A stretch of DNA of 64,000 nt from an uncultured Bacteroidota bacterium (GCA_902523635.1 CABZAE010000005.1:16952-80951); one strand, 5' to 3'. Counted from the first letter of the stretch, positions 1 to 9,880 are shown. Notes: generated from the sequence alone by a model not told the origin. A program made the numbers and translations.

Positions 1-101
1 TTTACGTGCCTTTTAAGAAAAATTGCAGAAATTCTATTCAATAATCCAATATTGTTTTCTGTATAAATTGATACCGTAAATAATTCTTTATCCTTTTCCA
101 T
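1..101 (-). CDS. ilvN: acetolactate synthase small subunit, N-terminal fragment
   Basis: Only the first 33 codons are in the window; the gene runs off the left edge. The reading frame opens with ATG at 101 and gives MEKDKELFTVSIYTEN followed by a NIGLLNRISAIF segment, which is the start of the regulatory ACT domain of the acetohydroxyacid synthase small subunit. In this family the subunit stimulates the large subunit and carries valine feedback inhibition. It begins three bases after the stop of ilvB, so it is the third gene of the ilvD-ilvB-ilvN operon. The identification rests on this short stretch plus the position; both agree. Confidence 0.88.
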   Translation of the reverse strand, partial: MEKDKELFTVSIYTENNIGLLNRISAIFLKRHV

Positions 102-104
102 TAT

Positions 105-1799
105 TTATTCTAATCTTACATCAGAAACAGAGGCACCTGAGGGTATCATCGGAAAAACGTTTGCTTCTTTTTCCACACAAACTTCCAAAAAATAAGGTTT
201 TTTAGAGTTAATCATTTCATTAACAGCTTTTTTTAAATCACTTCTTTTGTCAACTTTTTTAGCGTCTATGTAATATCCTTCGGCTATTTTTACAAAATCT
301 GGATTTATCATTTCAGTTGATGCATATCTTTTGTCAAAAAATAATTGCTGCCATTGTCTCACCATTCCTAAATAGTCATTGTTTAGAACAACAATTTTGA
401 CAGCTGCTCCTGTTTGATAAATAGTACCAAGCTCTTGAATTGTCATTTGATATCCTCCATCTCCAATAATTGCAACAACTTCTCTATTAGGTGCACCCAT
501 CTTAGCCCCCAGCGCTGCAGGAAGAGCAAATCCCATTGTTCCTAGTCCACCCGATGTTATGTTAGACTTAGATTTGTTAAATCTAGCATATCTACATGCA
601 ACCATTTGATGTTGACCTACATCAGTGACAATTACAGCGTCGCCATTTGTTTCTTCATTAATTATTTTGACTACCTCACCCATTGTCAAGCCATCTTTTG
701 TTGGAAACAAATCTTCATTTATAACTTTTTCATGTTCTATTTTATCAAACAATTTAAATTTTGATATCCAAGCTTCATGAGTTTTTTTAAAAATATGTTT
801 AGTTAAGATTGGAATTGTTTTTTTTACATTGCCCAGTAGTGCTATATCAACATCGACATTTTTATTTACTTCAGCTGGATCTATTTCCATGTGTATTATT
901 TTGGCTTGCTTTGCGTAATTGTCTAAGTTGCCTGTTACACGATCATCAAAACGCATCCCTATAGCGATTAAAAGATCACATTCGTTTGTAAGTATATTTG
1001 GACCATAATTCCCATGCATTCCAACCATACCCATGTTGAGGTGGTGATTGGTTGGTAATGCTGATAGACCCAATATAGTCCAAACACTAGGGATTCCACT
1101 TTTTTCTATGAAATCTTTAAGTTCTTCTTCAGCATTACCTAAAATAACGCCTTGTCCCCAAACAACCAATGGTTTTTTAGATTTATTAATAAGATCAGCT
1201 GCTTTTTTGATTTCATCAAAACTTATATCTGGTTCGGGTTTATAACTTTTTACTGAAGAACACTTTTTGTATTTAAAATGCATTAATTCAAATTGAGCAT
1301 CTTTTGTTATATCAATCAGAACAGGACCCGGACGACCTGATCTTGCAATGTAAAATGCTTTTGAAATGACATCAGGAATTTCACTTGCCTTAGTTACTTG
1401 ATAGTTCCATTTAGTTACAGGCGTAGATATTCCAATTATGTCAGTTTCTTGAAATGCATCAGACCCCAAAAGATGGGATGCTACTTGACCAGTAATACAA
1501 ACCATTGGGGTTGAATCAATTTGTGCGTCAGCAATGCCAGTAACTAAATTTGTAGCACCAGGTCCTGATGTTGCTGTTACCACCCCTACTTTTCCAGAAA
1601 CCCTAGCATAACCCTGAGCAGCATGTGTTGCACCTTGTTCATGTCTTGTAAGAACATGGTTAATTTCTTTTTGGTATTTATATAATTCATCGTAAACTGG
1701 CATAATAGCACCACCAGGATATCCATAAATTAAATCAACTCCCTCTTCAATGAGTGATTTTATAACAGCTTCAGCACCAGAAATTAGATTTTTACTCAT
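105..1799 (-). CDS. ilvB: acetolactate synthase large subunit (biosynthetic)
   Basis: A 564-residue thiamine-diphosphate enzyme that condenses two pyruvates to 2-acetolactate, or pyruvate with 2-oxobutyrate, at the first common step of valine, leucine and isoleucine synthesis. Visible landmarks are the N-terminal YGYPGGAIMPVYDEL segment, the cofactor-activating Glu54 in TRHEQGATHAAQGYAR, the central FAD/regulatory domain, and the C-terminal GDGGYQM...NN thiamine/Mg2+ motif near residue 447. Length is normal for the family. Start is ATG at 1799, three bases downstream of the ilvD stop; ilvN follows after three bases, so this is one transcription unit. The presence of a small-subunit gene points to the biosynthetic rather than the catabolic (AlsS) enzyme. 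Confidence 0.97.
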   Translation of the reverse strand: MSKNLISGAEAVIKSLIEEGVDLIYGYPGGAIMPVYDELYKYQKEINHVLTRHEQGATHAAQGYARVSGKVGVVTATSGPGATNLVTGIADAQIDSTPMVCITGQVASHLLGSDAFQETDIIGISTPVTKWNYQVTKASEIPDVISKAFYIARSGRPGPVLIDITKDAQFELMHFKYKKCSSVKSYKPEPDISFDEIKKAADLINKSKKPLVVWGQGVILGNAEEELKDFIEKSGIPSVWTILGLSALPTNHHLNMGMVGMHGNYGPNILTNECDLLIAIGMRFDDRVTGNLDNYAKQAKIIHMEIDPAEVNKNVDVDIALLGNVKKTIPILTKHIFKKTHEAWISKFKLFDKIEHEKVINEDLFPTKDGLTMGEVVKIINEETNGDAVIVTDVGQHQMVACRYARFNKSKSNITSGGLGTMGFALPAALGAKMGAPNREVVAIIGDGGYQMTIQELGTIYQTGAAVKIVVLNNDYLGMVRQWQQLFFDKRYASTEMINPDFVKIAEGYYIDAKKVDKRSDLKKAVNEMINSKKPYFLEVCVEKEANVFPMIPSGASVSDVRLE

Positions 1800-1802
1800 A
1801 AA

Positions 1803-3476
1803 CTATTGGTCAGTTATACATCCCAACGAAGCACTTGAAACAGACTTTGAATACTTATATAAAACACCTGACTCGAACTTTAAATCTGGTTTCTTCCACT
1901 TCCTTCTTCTATTTTCAATTTCATTTTTATCAATCAGTAAAGATAATGTGTTTTTTTGAGCGTCAATAATAATTTTGTCGCCATTTTTAACTAAGGCAAT
2001 ATTACCTCCTACTTGAGCTTCAGGGGTTATGTGACCAACTACAAATCCATGAGTTCCTCCAGAAAATCTTCCATCAGTTATTAGCGCAACATCGTTACCA
2101 AGTCCCGCGCCCATTATTGCTGCAGTAGGTTTTAACATTTCAGGCATTCCTGGACCGCCTTTTGGGCCCTCGTATCTTATAACAATGACATCGCCTTTTT
2201 TTATTTCACCATTTTTTATAGCATTGTTAGCTAAAAACTCGCCGTCAAAAACTTTTGCTGTTCCCTCAAACTTGTTACCTTCTTTACCAGTGATCTTGGC
2301 AACACTTCCTTCAGATGCTAAATTTCCATAAAGTATCCTTATGTGACCCTCTCTTTTTATAGGATTACTAAAACTTCTTATTATGGATTGATTTGTTGAT
2401 AGTGGTTCAACATCTTTTAGGTTTTCTTTTAATGTTTTTCCAGTGACCGTCATACATTCTCCATCGAGAAAGTTATTCTCTAACATATACTTCATAACTG
2501 AGGGAATGCCACCAACTTTATGAAGATCTTCCATTAAATATTTACCACTTGGTTTTAAATCTGCAAGAAATGGAGTCTTTTTTGAAATTTTACTAAAATC
2601 ATCAATATCAAATTTTACTTTGGCACTTTTGGCAATAGCAAGCATATGTAAGACTGCGTTTGTTGAACCGCCGAGAACGATAATTAGTTTTACAGCATTT
2701 TCGATAGATTCATATGTTACAATATCTCTTGGTTTTAAATCATTTTCTAATAGATTGAAAATTATATCACCAACATCTAAACATTCTTTCAATTTACTAT
2801 TACTAGCAGCAGGATTTGATGAATTGTAGGGAAGACACATTCCCATAGCTTCAATTGCAGCTGCCATTGTGTTTGCTGTATACATTCCTCCACAGGCGCC
2901 AGGACCTGGGCAAGCATTCTTAATTATAGACTTGTAGTCTTTATTACTGATCTTTCCAGACACATTTTCACCCCAAGCCTCAAATGCTGAAACAACATCT
3001 AACTTTCTGCCTTTATAACAACCTGGAGCAATTGTTCCTCCGTAAACCAAAAGTCCAGGTCTATTTAATCTCAACATTGCCATTAATGCTCCTGGCATAT
3101 TTTTATCACAACCTACAACGGAAACAACCGAATCGTAAGCCATTGCTTGTATAACTGTCTCAATAGAATCAGCAATTACATCTCTTGAAGGAAGAGAAAA
3201 ACGCATTCCAGATGTGCCCATAGAAATTCCATCACTTACACCAATAGTATTGAAAATTAGTCCTGTTAAGTTGGATTTCTTTATGCCCTTTTTAATTTCG
3301 CAGGATAAATGATTGAGATGCATGTTACATGGATTTCCCTCATAGCCAGTACTTGCTATACCTACAAATGGTTTTTTCAAGTCGCTTTCATTTAATCCAA
3401 TTGCATGAAGCATTGCTTGCGCAGCTGGTTGTGAAGGATCTTGAGTAACCTTTTTACTATACTTGTTTAAATTCAT
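1803..3476 (-). CDS. ilvD: dihydroxy-acid dehydratase
   Basis: Dehydrates 2,3-dihydroxy-isovalerate and its isoleucine counterpart to the 2-oxo acids in branched-chain amino acid synthesis. The IlvD/Edd family cysteines that hold the Fe-S cluster are present at about Cys50 (GNPCNMHL), Cys123 ([10 protein letters not shown]) and Cys195 ([14 protein letters not shown]). I use the ATG at 3476, giving 557 residues, because [21 protein letters not shown] matches the usual N-terminus; the frame is open up to a TTG at 3488, four codons earlier. First gene of the operon with ilvB and ilvN. A hairpin followed by six T residues lies immediately upstream and may control transcription (see the separate entry). 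Confidence 0.96.
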   Translation of the reverse strand: MNLNKYSKKVTQDPSQPAAQAMLHAIGLNESDLKKPFVGIASTGYEGNPCNMHLNHLSCEIKKGIKKSNLTGLIFNTIGVSDGISMGTSGMRFSLPSRDVIADSIETVIQAMAYDSVVSVVGCDKNMPGALMAMLRLNRPGLLVYGGTIAPGCYKGRKLDVVSAFEAWGENVSGKISNKDYKSIIKNACPGPGACGGMYTANTMAAAIEAMGMCLPYNSSNPAASNSKLKECLDVGDIIFNLLENDLKPRDIVTYESIENAVKLIIVLGGSTNAVLHMLAIAKSAKVKFDIDDFSKISKKTPFLADLKPSGKYLMEDLHKVGGIPSVMKYMLENNFLDGECMTVTGKTLKENLKDVEPLSTNQSIIRSFSNPIKREGHIRILYGNLASEGSVAKITGKEGNKFEGTAKVFDGEFLANNAIKNGEIKKGDVIVIRYEGPKGGPGMPEMLKPTAAIMGAGLGNDVALITDGRFSGGTHGFVVGHITPEAQVGGNIALVKNGDKIIIDAQKNTLSLLIDKNEIENRRRKWKKPDLKFESGVLYKYSKSVSSASLGCITDQ

Positions 3477-3486
3477 TTTTTTAAAC

Positions 3487-3512
3487 AAAAAACCTCCTCT
3501 ATCTAGAGAAGG
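3487..3512 (-). promoter_or_regulatory. terminator-like hairpin in the ilvD leader (candidate attenuator)
   Basis: On the minus strand CCTTCTCTA (3512-3504) can pair with TAGAGGAGG (3501-3493), with one G-T pair and a very short loop, and is followed directly by TTTTTT (3492-3487). This is the form of an intrinsic terminator, placed 10 bases before the ilvD ATG. Just upstream, codons 3540-3499 read in one frame as [13 protein letters not shown]-stop, rich in the products of the pathway, and a minimal ATG frame at 3564-3541 encodes MIKFVEL. The layout suggests attenuation by branched-chain aminoacyl-tRNA supply. The 3' arm also contains AGGAGG, so a Shine-Dalgarno role for the TTG at 3488 cannot be excluded. 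Confidence 0.5.
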
Positions 3513-3631
3513 ATATAATAACTAAATTAATATTTATTAATTATAATTCAACAAATTTTATCATTATTTATAATTATAGGGTTAATTAATTGTATTTTTA
3601 GTGTAATTTTTTCCATTAGAATTCTAAAAAA

Positions 3632-5011
3632 ATGAAAAATATTTACTTAGAAATTTTTGATAAACAAAAAAAATTTTTTAGAAAAGGAATTTTAAATAAT
3701 GTTGATTACAGAAAAGAGGCTCTCATAAGACTGAAAAGAGAGATAAAAAAAAATGAGAAAAGTATTCAAAAAGCTTTGCATGATGATTTAGGTAAATCCG
3801 AAGGTGAAAGTTTTTTAACAGAAATTCATTTTGTATATAATGAAATCAATATTGCAACGAAAAACATAAAAAAATGGACAAAAAGAAAATCGGTCCGCTC
3901 ATCACTTCTGAATTTTCCATCCTCTGATTACATTATTGCACAACCTTATGGAAATACATTACACATTTCACCATGGAATTATCCATTTCAATTATCCATT
4001 TCACCATTAATCGGAGCAATTGCTGCAGGTAATACTGTTCTTTTAAAACCCTCTGAATTTTCAATAGAAACCTCAAAAATTTTAGAGAAAATTTTACATA
4101 ATGTTTTTGAAAGTGGGTTTGTAACTGTGATACAAGGTGGACCTGAAACTGCATCCTCATTGTTGGATCTTAATTGGGACTATATATTTTTTACAGGAAG
4201 TGTTAAAATCGGAAAAATAGTTGCTACAAAAGCTGCTAAATTTTTAACTCCAACTACACTTGAGCTTGGAGGAAAAAACCCATGTGTGGTTGATCAAACT
4301 GCCTTAATTAAGACAACTGCAAAAAGAATTGTCTGGGGTAAGTTTATAAACTGTGGACAAACGTGCATTGCACCAGATTTTATAATTGTTCACAAAAAAA
4401 TCAAGAACGAGCTATTAGATGAAATGATTAATCAAATAAAAAAATTATTTGGTAACAATCATAAAAATTCCAATTCCTACGGACGGATAATTAGCAAAAA
4501 ACATCTTATGTATCTAAAATCATTAATCAAAAATGAAAAAATATTATATGGTGGAGAATTTGATATAAATGAAAAGTTTTTTGAACCAACTATTGTTGAA
4601 ATAAATGACCTAGGATGTAAAGTTATGGAGGGTGAAATTTTTGGTCCCATCCTACCCCTATATACATATACTGATTTTAATGAAGTTGATAAAATTGTTG
4701 AAAAATATAAAAACCCCTTAGCTCTCTATATTTTTACTAATAATAGATCGTTTGGTGAAAAATTTTTACACAAACACAGTTTTGGTGGAGGAGCAGTAAA
4801 TGATACTGTGGTTCAAATAATAAACGATAAACTTCCTTTTGGAGGAATAGGTAACAGCGGGATGGGGAAATATCATGGAGAAAGCACATTTAACACTTTT
4901 TCTCATTTTAAACCTTACATATCAAAACCTCTTTGGATAGATATTCCTTTAAGATATCCTCCTTTTGACAAAAAACTTAAGCTTATCAAAAAAGTTTTGA
5001 ATTCAATCTGA
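3632..5011 (+). CDS. aldehyde dehydrogenase family protein (class 3-like)
   Basis: NAD(P)-dependent oxidation of an aldehyde to a carboxylate; the substrate cannot be read from sequence. The 459 residues show the substrate-side loop HISPWNYPFQLSISP, the general base Glu211 in LELGGKNP and the nucleophile Cys245 in NCGQTCIAPDF. The short length without the N-terminal extension of class 1/2 enzymes and the C-terminal RYPPF segment fit the ALDH3-type fatty or aromatic aldehyde dehydrogenases. Start is ATG at 3632, transcribed divergently from ilvD across a 143-base gap. It is followed after 12 bases by the DUF2141 gene and probably heads a four-gene unit ending at 6658. Confidence 0.9.
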   Translation: MKNIYLEIFDKQKKFFRKGILNNVDYRKEALIRLKREIKKNEKSIQKALHDDLGKSEGESFLTEIHFVYNEINIATKNIKKWTKRKSVRSSLLNFPSSDYIIAQPYGNTLHISPWNYPFQLSISPLIGAIAAGNTVLLKPSEFSIETSKILEKILHNVFESGFVTVIQGGPETASSLLDLNWDYIFFTGSVKIGKIVATKAAKFLTPTTLELGGKNPCVVDQTALIKTTAKRIVWGKFINCGQTCIAPDFIIVHKKIKNELLDEMINQIKKLFGNNHKNSNSYGRIISKKHLMYLKSLIKNEKILYGGEFDINEKFFEPTIVEINDLGCKVMEGEIFGPILPLYTYTDFNEVDKIVEKYKNPLALYIFTNNRSFGEKFLHKHSFGGGAVNDTVVQIINDKLPFGGIGNSGMGKYHGESTFNTFSHFKPYISKPLWIDIPLRYPPFDKKLKLIKKVLNSI

Positions 5012-5023
5012 TAGGTCTGTAAA

Positions 5024-5458
5024 ATGTTAAAACTTTTATTTTATTTAAGTTTCGTGATTTTTTTTTGGGAAAAAGATCCATCATTCTTTAAAGATTATAA
5101 TTTAAAAATTATCATTTCTAACATTCAGTATTCAGGAAAAATTTATTTTGCCCTTTATGATAGTGCAGAAAATTTTAATTCACCTGATGAATCTGTAGAC
5201 AAAATGAAATTAGCAATTAGAGAAATGGTTCAGGTTGGTGAACATGAAATCAATTTAAAATTAGATGAAGGTTATTACGGAATCAAAATTTACGTAGATA
5301 AAAATTTGAATGAGAAATTCGACACTAATTTTTTTGGTCTTCCTAAAGAACAGTTTGGGTTTTCAAATAATGTAATTGGTCTTGTTGGACCACCAACATT
5401 TGAAAAATCGATGATATATGTTTCAAGGAATGAAACTATTAATATAATACTTAGATAA
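5024..5458 (+). CDS. DUF2141 domain-containing exported protein
   Basis: A 144-residue protein with a hydrophobic N-terminus (residues 1-15) that could act as an export signal, although a following Glu-Lys-Asp makes cleavage unclear. The rest matches the DUF2141 pattern: a G-x-I-x-x-A-L-Y-D-S strand (around residue 40), an EGYYGIKIYVDKNLNEKFD segment resembling the family's D-x-N-x-N-x-x-x-D motif, and the closing FGLPKEQFGFSNN and GPPTFEKS blocks. The domain is probably a small beta-sandwich of unknown function in the periplasm. Its stop codon abuts the ATG of the nitroreductase gene, so the two are translated from one message. Confidence 0.75.
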   Translation: MLKLLFYLSFVIFFWEKDPSFFKDYNLKIIISNIQYSGKIYFALYDSAENFNSPDESVDKMKLAIREMVQVGEHEINLKLDEGYYGIKIYVDKNLNEKFDTNFFGLPKEQFGFSNNVIGLVGPPTFEKSMIYVSRNETINIILR

Positions 5459-6169
5459 ATGATTACAGAAACAATAAAAAAAAGACGTTCAGTTAGAAAG
5501 TTCTCCAATAAAAAAATTTCAGATAAATTAGTAAAAGATTGTATTCTAAATGCTACGCTTGCTCCAAACAGTAGTAATTTACAGCTTTGGGAATTTTTTC
5601 ACATAACTGATTCAAATGTTCTGCATAATTTAAGGAAAGCGTGCTTATCGCAGAATGCTGCAAAAACTGCTAAACAAATGGTTGTAATTGTTACAAGAAA
5701 AGATCTTTGGAGATCAAGATCAAAATCGAATATTAAGTTTTTATTTAAAGAATTTAAAAATGGCTCTATTTCTAAAAAAAGTCATGAAAAAGCAAAAACT
5801 TATTACAATAGAATAGTCCCTCTTTTATATTCAGAGTTTTTTGGACTTCTAAGTTTGATCAGATTTTTTCTCGCGCAATTAGTTGGTCTTTTCAGACCAA
5901 TATACCGGCAAGTAACTTTTATTGATAAAAGGATTATTGCTCACAAGAGTGCAGCATTAGCTGCCCAGAACTTCATGCTAAGCATGTCATATTTTGGTTA
6001 TGATACTTGTCCTATGGAGGGTTCGGACACACTCAGAGTTAAAAAAATTTTAAAACTTTCATCAGAATCTGAGATTAATATGATAATTGCTTGTGGAATT
6101 GAAAGTCATGACGGAGTATACAGCAAAAGATTTAGAGTTCCATTTGAAAATGTTTATAATTATATTTAA
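5459..6169 (+). CDS. nitroreductase family protein
   Basis: FMN-dependent NAD(P)H oxidoreductase fold of 236 residues. The N-terminal IKKRRSVRKFSNKKIS is the FMN phosphate-binding region and APNSSNLQLWEF is the typical second block; the conserved segment AALAAQNFMLSMSYFGYDTCPMEG lies near residues 165-190. A hydrophobic insertion (about residues 120-145, FFGLLSLIRFFLAQLVGLF) is unusual for a soluble nitroreductase and may be a membrane-apposed helix. Substrate unknown. It sits directly after the DUF2141 gene and 12 bases before a flavin reductase, suggesting a flavin-linked redox unit. Confidence 0.85.
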   Translation: MITETIKKRRSVRKFSNKKISDKLVKDCILNATLAPNSSNLQLWEFFHITDSNVLHNLRKACLSQNAAKTAKQMVVIVTRKDLWRSRSKSNIKFLFKEFKNGSISKKSHEKAKTYYNRIVPLLYSEFFGLLSLIRFFLAQLVGLFRPIYRQVTFIDKRIIAHKSAALAAQNFMLSMSYFGYDTCPMEGSDTLRVKKILKLSSESEINMIIACGIESHDGVYSKRFRVPFENVYNYI

Positions 6170-6181
6170 CCAAAAGAAATT

Positions 6182-6658
6182 TTGAATAAAGAAACTTTTA
6201 AAAGAATTTGTGGAAATTACGTTACAGGTGTAACTGTTATTTGTTCAAAAAAAAATGGGCAAGATTTTGGTTTTACAGCAAATTCCTTCACATCAGTGTC
6301 TCTGGATCCACTACTAATACTTTTCTGTTTACATAAAGATGCGAAATCAAACTATGCATTATCACTAAAAAATAAATTTATTGTGAATATTTTATCCGAT
6401 AAACAATCAAAAATATGTCACATATTTTCAGACCCTAATTTGGATCATAATGATAGGTTTAAAATGATTGATTCAACCGAATCGAAAAATGGTATTAAAA
6501 TAATCTCAGAATCTGTTGCTTGGATTGAATGTGACGTAAATGAAAAAATCGATGCTGGTGATCATTACATCTACCTTGGTAAAGTCATAGATGGCAAGAC
6601 AATTTCTAAGAAAAACCCATTGGTTTATCATAAAAGTAAAATAAAAAAGATCATTTAA
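6182..6658 (+). CDS. flavin reductase family protein
   Basis: A 158-residue FMN-binding split-barrel protein of the flavin reductase (HpaC/DIM6-NTAB) type, which reduces free FMN or FAD with NAD(P)H for partner monooxygenases. Recognised by the N-terminal FKRICGNYVTGVTVICSK, the FGFTANSFTSVSLDPLLILFCLH block and the closing DHYIYLGKVIDGK. The start is TTG at 6182; family alignment from memory begins at the same Met/Asn position, and no ATG is available nearby. Its last 8 bases overlap the end of dsbD on the other strand. Confidence 0.85.
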   Translation: MNKETFKRICGNYVTGVTVICSKKNGQDFGFTANSFTSVSLDPLLILFCLHKDAKSNYALSLKNKFIVNILSDKQSKICHIFSDPNLDHNDRFKMIDSTESKNGIKIISESVAWIECDVNEKIDAGDHYIYLGKVIDGKTISKKNPLVYHKSKIKKII

Positions 6659-8609
6659 TTCTTCTAAGACCTTCCTCGAGCCAGTTTAAGTATATGTCTT
6701 TTGAAGTGTATTGTATAGGCTTATTTAATATTGTTAAATCATTATCTAGTAAAACATAAAAGGGTTGAGAGGCACTTTTAAAATTTAGTGCTTGAAACGT
6801 TGCTGCCTTTTGACCAACGGTCTCTATTAATTTAATTTTGCCAGATTCATAGGTTAATTCAAGCTTGTCTTCATCTTTCAATTCTTTCCTATCATCAACA
6901 TAAAGAGATATCAAAACATATTTATTGTCAATCAAATCATAAATTTTCGGATCAGTCCAAACATTTTCTTCAACACGCCTACAATTTATACAAGCCCATC
7001 CAGTAAAGTCAAGAAGAATGGGTTTGTCATTTTTTTGTGCATAATCCAAACCTTTATTGAAATCCTTGAAACAATTTAAATTTAGTGGACAATCGGTTTT
7101 TGATGGATAGATACTATAAAATGAAGGGGGAGTAAATCCACTTAGCAACCTGGCACTTGTTGATCCACCAGGAAAAATAGCAGGAACTAAATAAATTGCA
7201 AAAACTAAACAAAATAATGATAAAGAAAAATTAATTTTATTCCTATTCAGTGTAGCAGATTCATGTGGAAACTTATACACTCCAAATAAGTATAGGAACA
7301 ATAAAAAAGAAATTACAATCCATATTCCTATATAAATCTCTCTTCTCAATAACCCCCAGTTTTGGACCAAATCAGCATTGGATAAAAACTTAAACGCAAA
7401 TGCCAGCTCAAAGAACCCTAAAATCACTTTAAAAGTATTCATCCATCTACCCGATTTAGGTAAAGAAAGTAACATTTTTGGAAAAAAAGCAAATAAAGTA
7501 AATGGTAAAGCTAACGCCAACCCAAATCCAAGCATACCCATTGAAAGTTGGATTGCACCACCTTGAGAAGTTATTGTTCCAACAAGTAAAGTACCTAAAA
7601 TTGGACCAGTACAAGAAAATGACACCAATACCAAAGTCAAAGCCATAAAGAAAACACCAACAAAGCCGCCAAATGAATTGGATTTGGAATCAATTGTATT
7701 GATCAAAGAGGATGGTATACTTAAGTCATAAAAACCAAAGAAAGAAAATGCGAAGAATATAAAAATAAGAAAGAAAACAACATTTAAAAATGCATTAGTC
7801 GATATTGTATTTAACACCTCAGGATCAATTGTTTCAACAAAATGAAAAGGAAGGCTAATTAATAGAAAAATTGAAACTATGAAAAATCCATAGATAACAG
7901 CATAAAATGATGAATCTGATTTTTCTTTATTATTAAAAAAAGAAACGGTAAGTGGAATCATGGGAAATACACATGGAGTCAGCAAAGCCAAAAAACCTCC
8001 AAGAAAACCAAGAATGATAAGATCAATTAAATTATTTCCAGATGAAACCATATTGGAGGACTTGTCATCAAGGTATTCGGTATTTTTAAGGTTGATCAAA
8101 AGAGGATTTGCTTCATTGGGAGACAATTTTGATAAGTCATCATTTGTAATGCTTACAGAAGATCCATCCAAATTAAATTCTAAATCAGATTCTCTAAAAA
8201 TACAAACTGAATCATCACATGCTTGATAAGCTATTTTACCAAATATTTTTTTTAAATTTTTGTTATTAATTTTTATATTTTGAGTGAATGAATTTTTTTC
8301 GACAAAATAAGTTTGATCTAAACCGAATATTGGATCAAATTTTGTTATAGTTGGACTTTCAATTACATTTCCGGTTATTTCATAGTCATTAGCATTTGTA
8401 ATATTTAGGATTATCTCTGTTGGTATTGCACCACCTTCCTCAATATAGATTGAATAAAGACGCCAATTTTCCTCAATTTCACCATTAATTATCAGTTGAT
8501 AATTATCGTTAGAAAGCTTATTTACTTCTGTAACGAATTTAATTGGATTTTGGGCATTTATAATCTGACAGATTATAATTAAAAAAAGGTATTTAAAAAG
8601 TTTAATCAT
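6651..8609 (-). CDS. dsbD: thiol:disulfide interchange protein DsbD
   Basis: Carries reducing power from cytoplasmic thioredoxin across the inner membrane to periplasmic thiol proteins. The three modules are in order: a signal peptide and an N-terminal periplasmic domain with Cys131 and Cys136; an eight-helix CcdA-like membrane domain with Cys213 (LLTPCVFPMIPL) and Cys333 (SFSCTGPILG); and a C-terminal thioredoxin domain with Cys540-x-x-Cys543 (GWACINCRRVEE). All six working cysteines are present, so the protein should be complete at 652 residues. The ATG overlaps the tilS stop by four bases. Likely clients in this window include the TlpA-like lipoprotein at 33.4-33.9 kb. Confidence 0.94.
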   Translation of the reverse strand: MIKLFKYLFLIIICQIINAQNPIKFVTEVNKLSNDNYQLIINGEIEENWRLYSIYIEEGGAIPTEIILNITNANDYEITGNVIESPTITKFDPIFGLDQTYFVEKNSFTQNIKINNKNLKKIFGKIAYQACDDSVCIFRESDLEFNLDGSSVSITNDDLSKLSPNEANPLLINLKNTEYLDDKSSNMVSSGNNLIDLIILGFLGGFLALLTPCVFPMIPLTVSFFNNKEKSDSSFYAVIYGFFIVSIFLLISLPFHFVETIDPEVLNTISTNAFLNVVFFLIFIFFAFSFFGFYDLSIPSSLINTIDSKSNSFGGFVGVFFMALTLVLVSFSCTGPILGTLLVGTITSQGGAIQLSMGMLGFGLALALPFTLFAFFPKMLLSLPKSGRWMNTFKVILGFFELAFAFKFLSNADLVQNWGLLRREIYIGIWIVISFLLFLYLFGVYKFPHESATLNRNKINFSLSLFCLVFAIYLVPAIFPGGSTSARLLSGFTPPSFYSIYPSKTDCPLNLNCFKDFNKGLDYAQKNDKPILLDFTGWACINCRRVEENVWTDPKIYDLIDNKYVLISLYVDDRKELKDEDKLELTYESGKIKLIETVGQKAATFQALNFKSASQPFYVLLDNDLTILNKPIQYTSKDIYLNWLEEGLRRIK

Positions 8610-9880
8610 GAAACTTCAATTTTCATGTTTGACTTATTTGTTTTAGAATATCTTCTATCTGTCCTTCTGCCAACAATCCACATAATTTCATTTTTATTAC
8701 ATAATAACCACTGTTGTTCTTTATCAAATTTTGACATTTTTTCATCTTTGTAGTACTTAGAAATTAATTTTTTTCCTTCCATTCCATTAGGATAAAAAAC
8801 ATCACCTTTTTTAAACTTTCTTAAAATTAAAGGAAATTCTATGTCGATCCTGTTCAAATAGAAACATGTTTTGGTTGCTTTACTATTAAAATCCCCTTTT
8901 TCAAATTTAATATTAATTGGGTGATCTATTCCACTTTCATGAATTTCAAAATAACATTCAGGATTATCAATTTTTTCTTGGACAATAAGATTTGAGCGAT
9001 TACTTAAAATTTGGTGTGACTTTGACTCGATCATTTTTCCAGTTGTTGCGTTACACAAATCAATTATTTGGTTTTTATCATTAAACCCAAAATCTTTAAA
9101 TATGTAATGCAAAGTACTTTGATTTTCTATTAAAAAATTTTTAGGAAACAAGATATTACCATTTTTATCACGAAATAGAGTTTCACTTTTAATTTTTTTA
9201 GTATGTTCATTTATAATGTAATTAGCATCTTTTAGAAAATCTTTAGTTTTTTTGAAAGCATTTGTAAAATCAGGGTTTATTTGTTTAAAAACAGGAATGA
9301 TTTCATTTCTAATTTTATTTCTAACATAATCACTTGATTTGTTTGAGGAATCTTCTCTCCATTCAATTTTATTTTTGCTTGCAAAACTAAATATTTGAGA
9401 TTTTGAAAAAATTAACATTGGACGTATTGTATTTCCATTAATGTTTTTTAAACCCACTAAGCCTTGAATTCCAGTTGATCTCGTAAGATTTATAAAAAAT
9501 GTTTCTATGGAATCATCCAAATGATGTGCTGTTAAAACATATTTCATTTTTTCTTTCAAAAGTAATTCATCAAACCATTTGTATCTCAATTCTCGTGCCG
9601 CCATTTGGGTTGAATGTTTTTTTATTGAGGTTTTGAAAGATTTGGAGTAAAATTTAATCCCAATTTTCAATGCAAGACTTTTAACAAATTTTTCATCTTC
9701 ATCACTTTCTTTTCCCCTTAATTTAAAATTACAATGTGCAATTGAGAACTTTAATTTCAATTGTTTTAAAAGATGTACTAAAACAACACTATCCAAACCC
9801 CCACTTACTGCAACAAGTAAATGACCATTCCATAAAAAAGGTAAATTTTCTTTTATGTGTTCATTAAATTCAGTCAACAT
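8606..9880 (-). CDS. tilS: tRNA(Ile)-lysidine synthase
   Basis: Converts C34 of tRNA-Ile(CAU) to lysidine so that it reads AUA codons, an essential modification in an A/T-rich genome. The 424-residue protein has the N-type ATP pyrophosphatase P-loop SGGLDS at residues 26-31, the following YVLTAHHLDDSIETFFINL block, and the C-terminal TilS domain near GDVFYPNGMEGKKLISKYY. Length is normal. Start ATG at 9880; the 3' end overlaps dsbD by four bases (ATGA), so the two are coupled. The gene pabB lies 38 bases upstream in the same direction. Confidence 0.95.
   Translation of the reverse strand: MLTEFNEHIKENLPFLWNGHLLVAVSGGLDSVVLVHLLKQLKLKFSIAHCNFKLRGKESDEDEKFVKSLALKIGIKFYSKSFKTSIKKHSTQMAARELRYKWFDELLLKEKMKYVLTAHHLDDSIETFFINLTRSTGIQGLVGLKNINGNTIRPMLIFSKSQIFSFASKNKIEWREDSSNKSSDYVRNKIRNEIIPVFKQINPDFTNAFKKTKDFLKDANYIINEHTKKIKSETLFRDKNGNILFPKNFLIENQSTLHYIFKDFGFNDKNQIIDLCNATTGKMIESKSHQILSNRSNLIVQEKIDNPECYFEIHESGIDHPINIKFEKGDFNSKATKTCFYLNRIDIEFPLILRKFKKGDVFYPNGMEGKKLISKYYKDEKMSKFDKEQQWLLCNKNEIMWIVGRRTDRRYSKTNKSNMKIEVS

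Noticed and set aside
3493..3498. AGGAGG before ilvD as a Shine-Dalgarno site for a TTG start at 3488.
   Set aside because: It is part of the hairpin arm, Bacteroidota rarely use such sites, and the ATG at 3476 gives the family's normal N-terminus. Kept only as an alternative in the attenuator entry.
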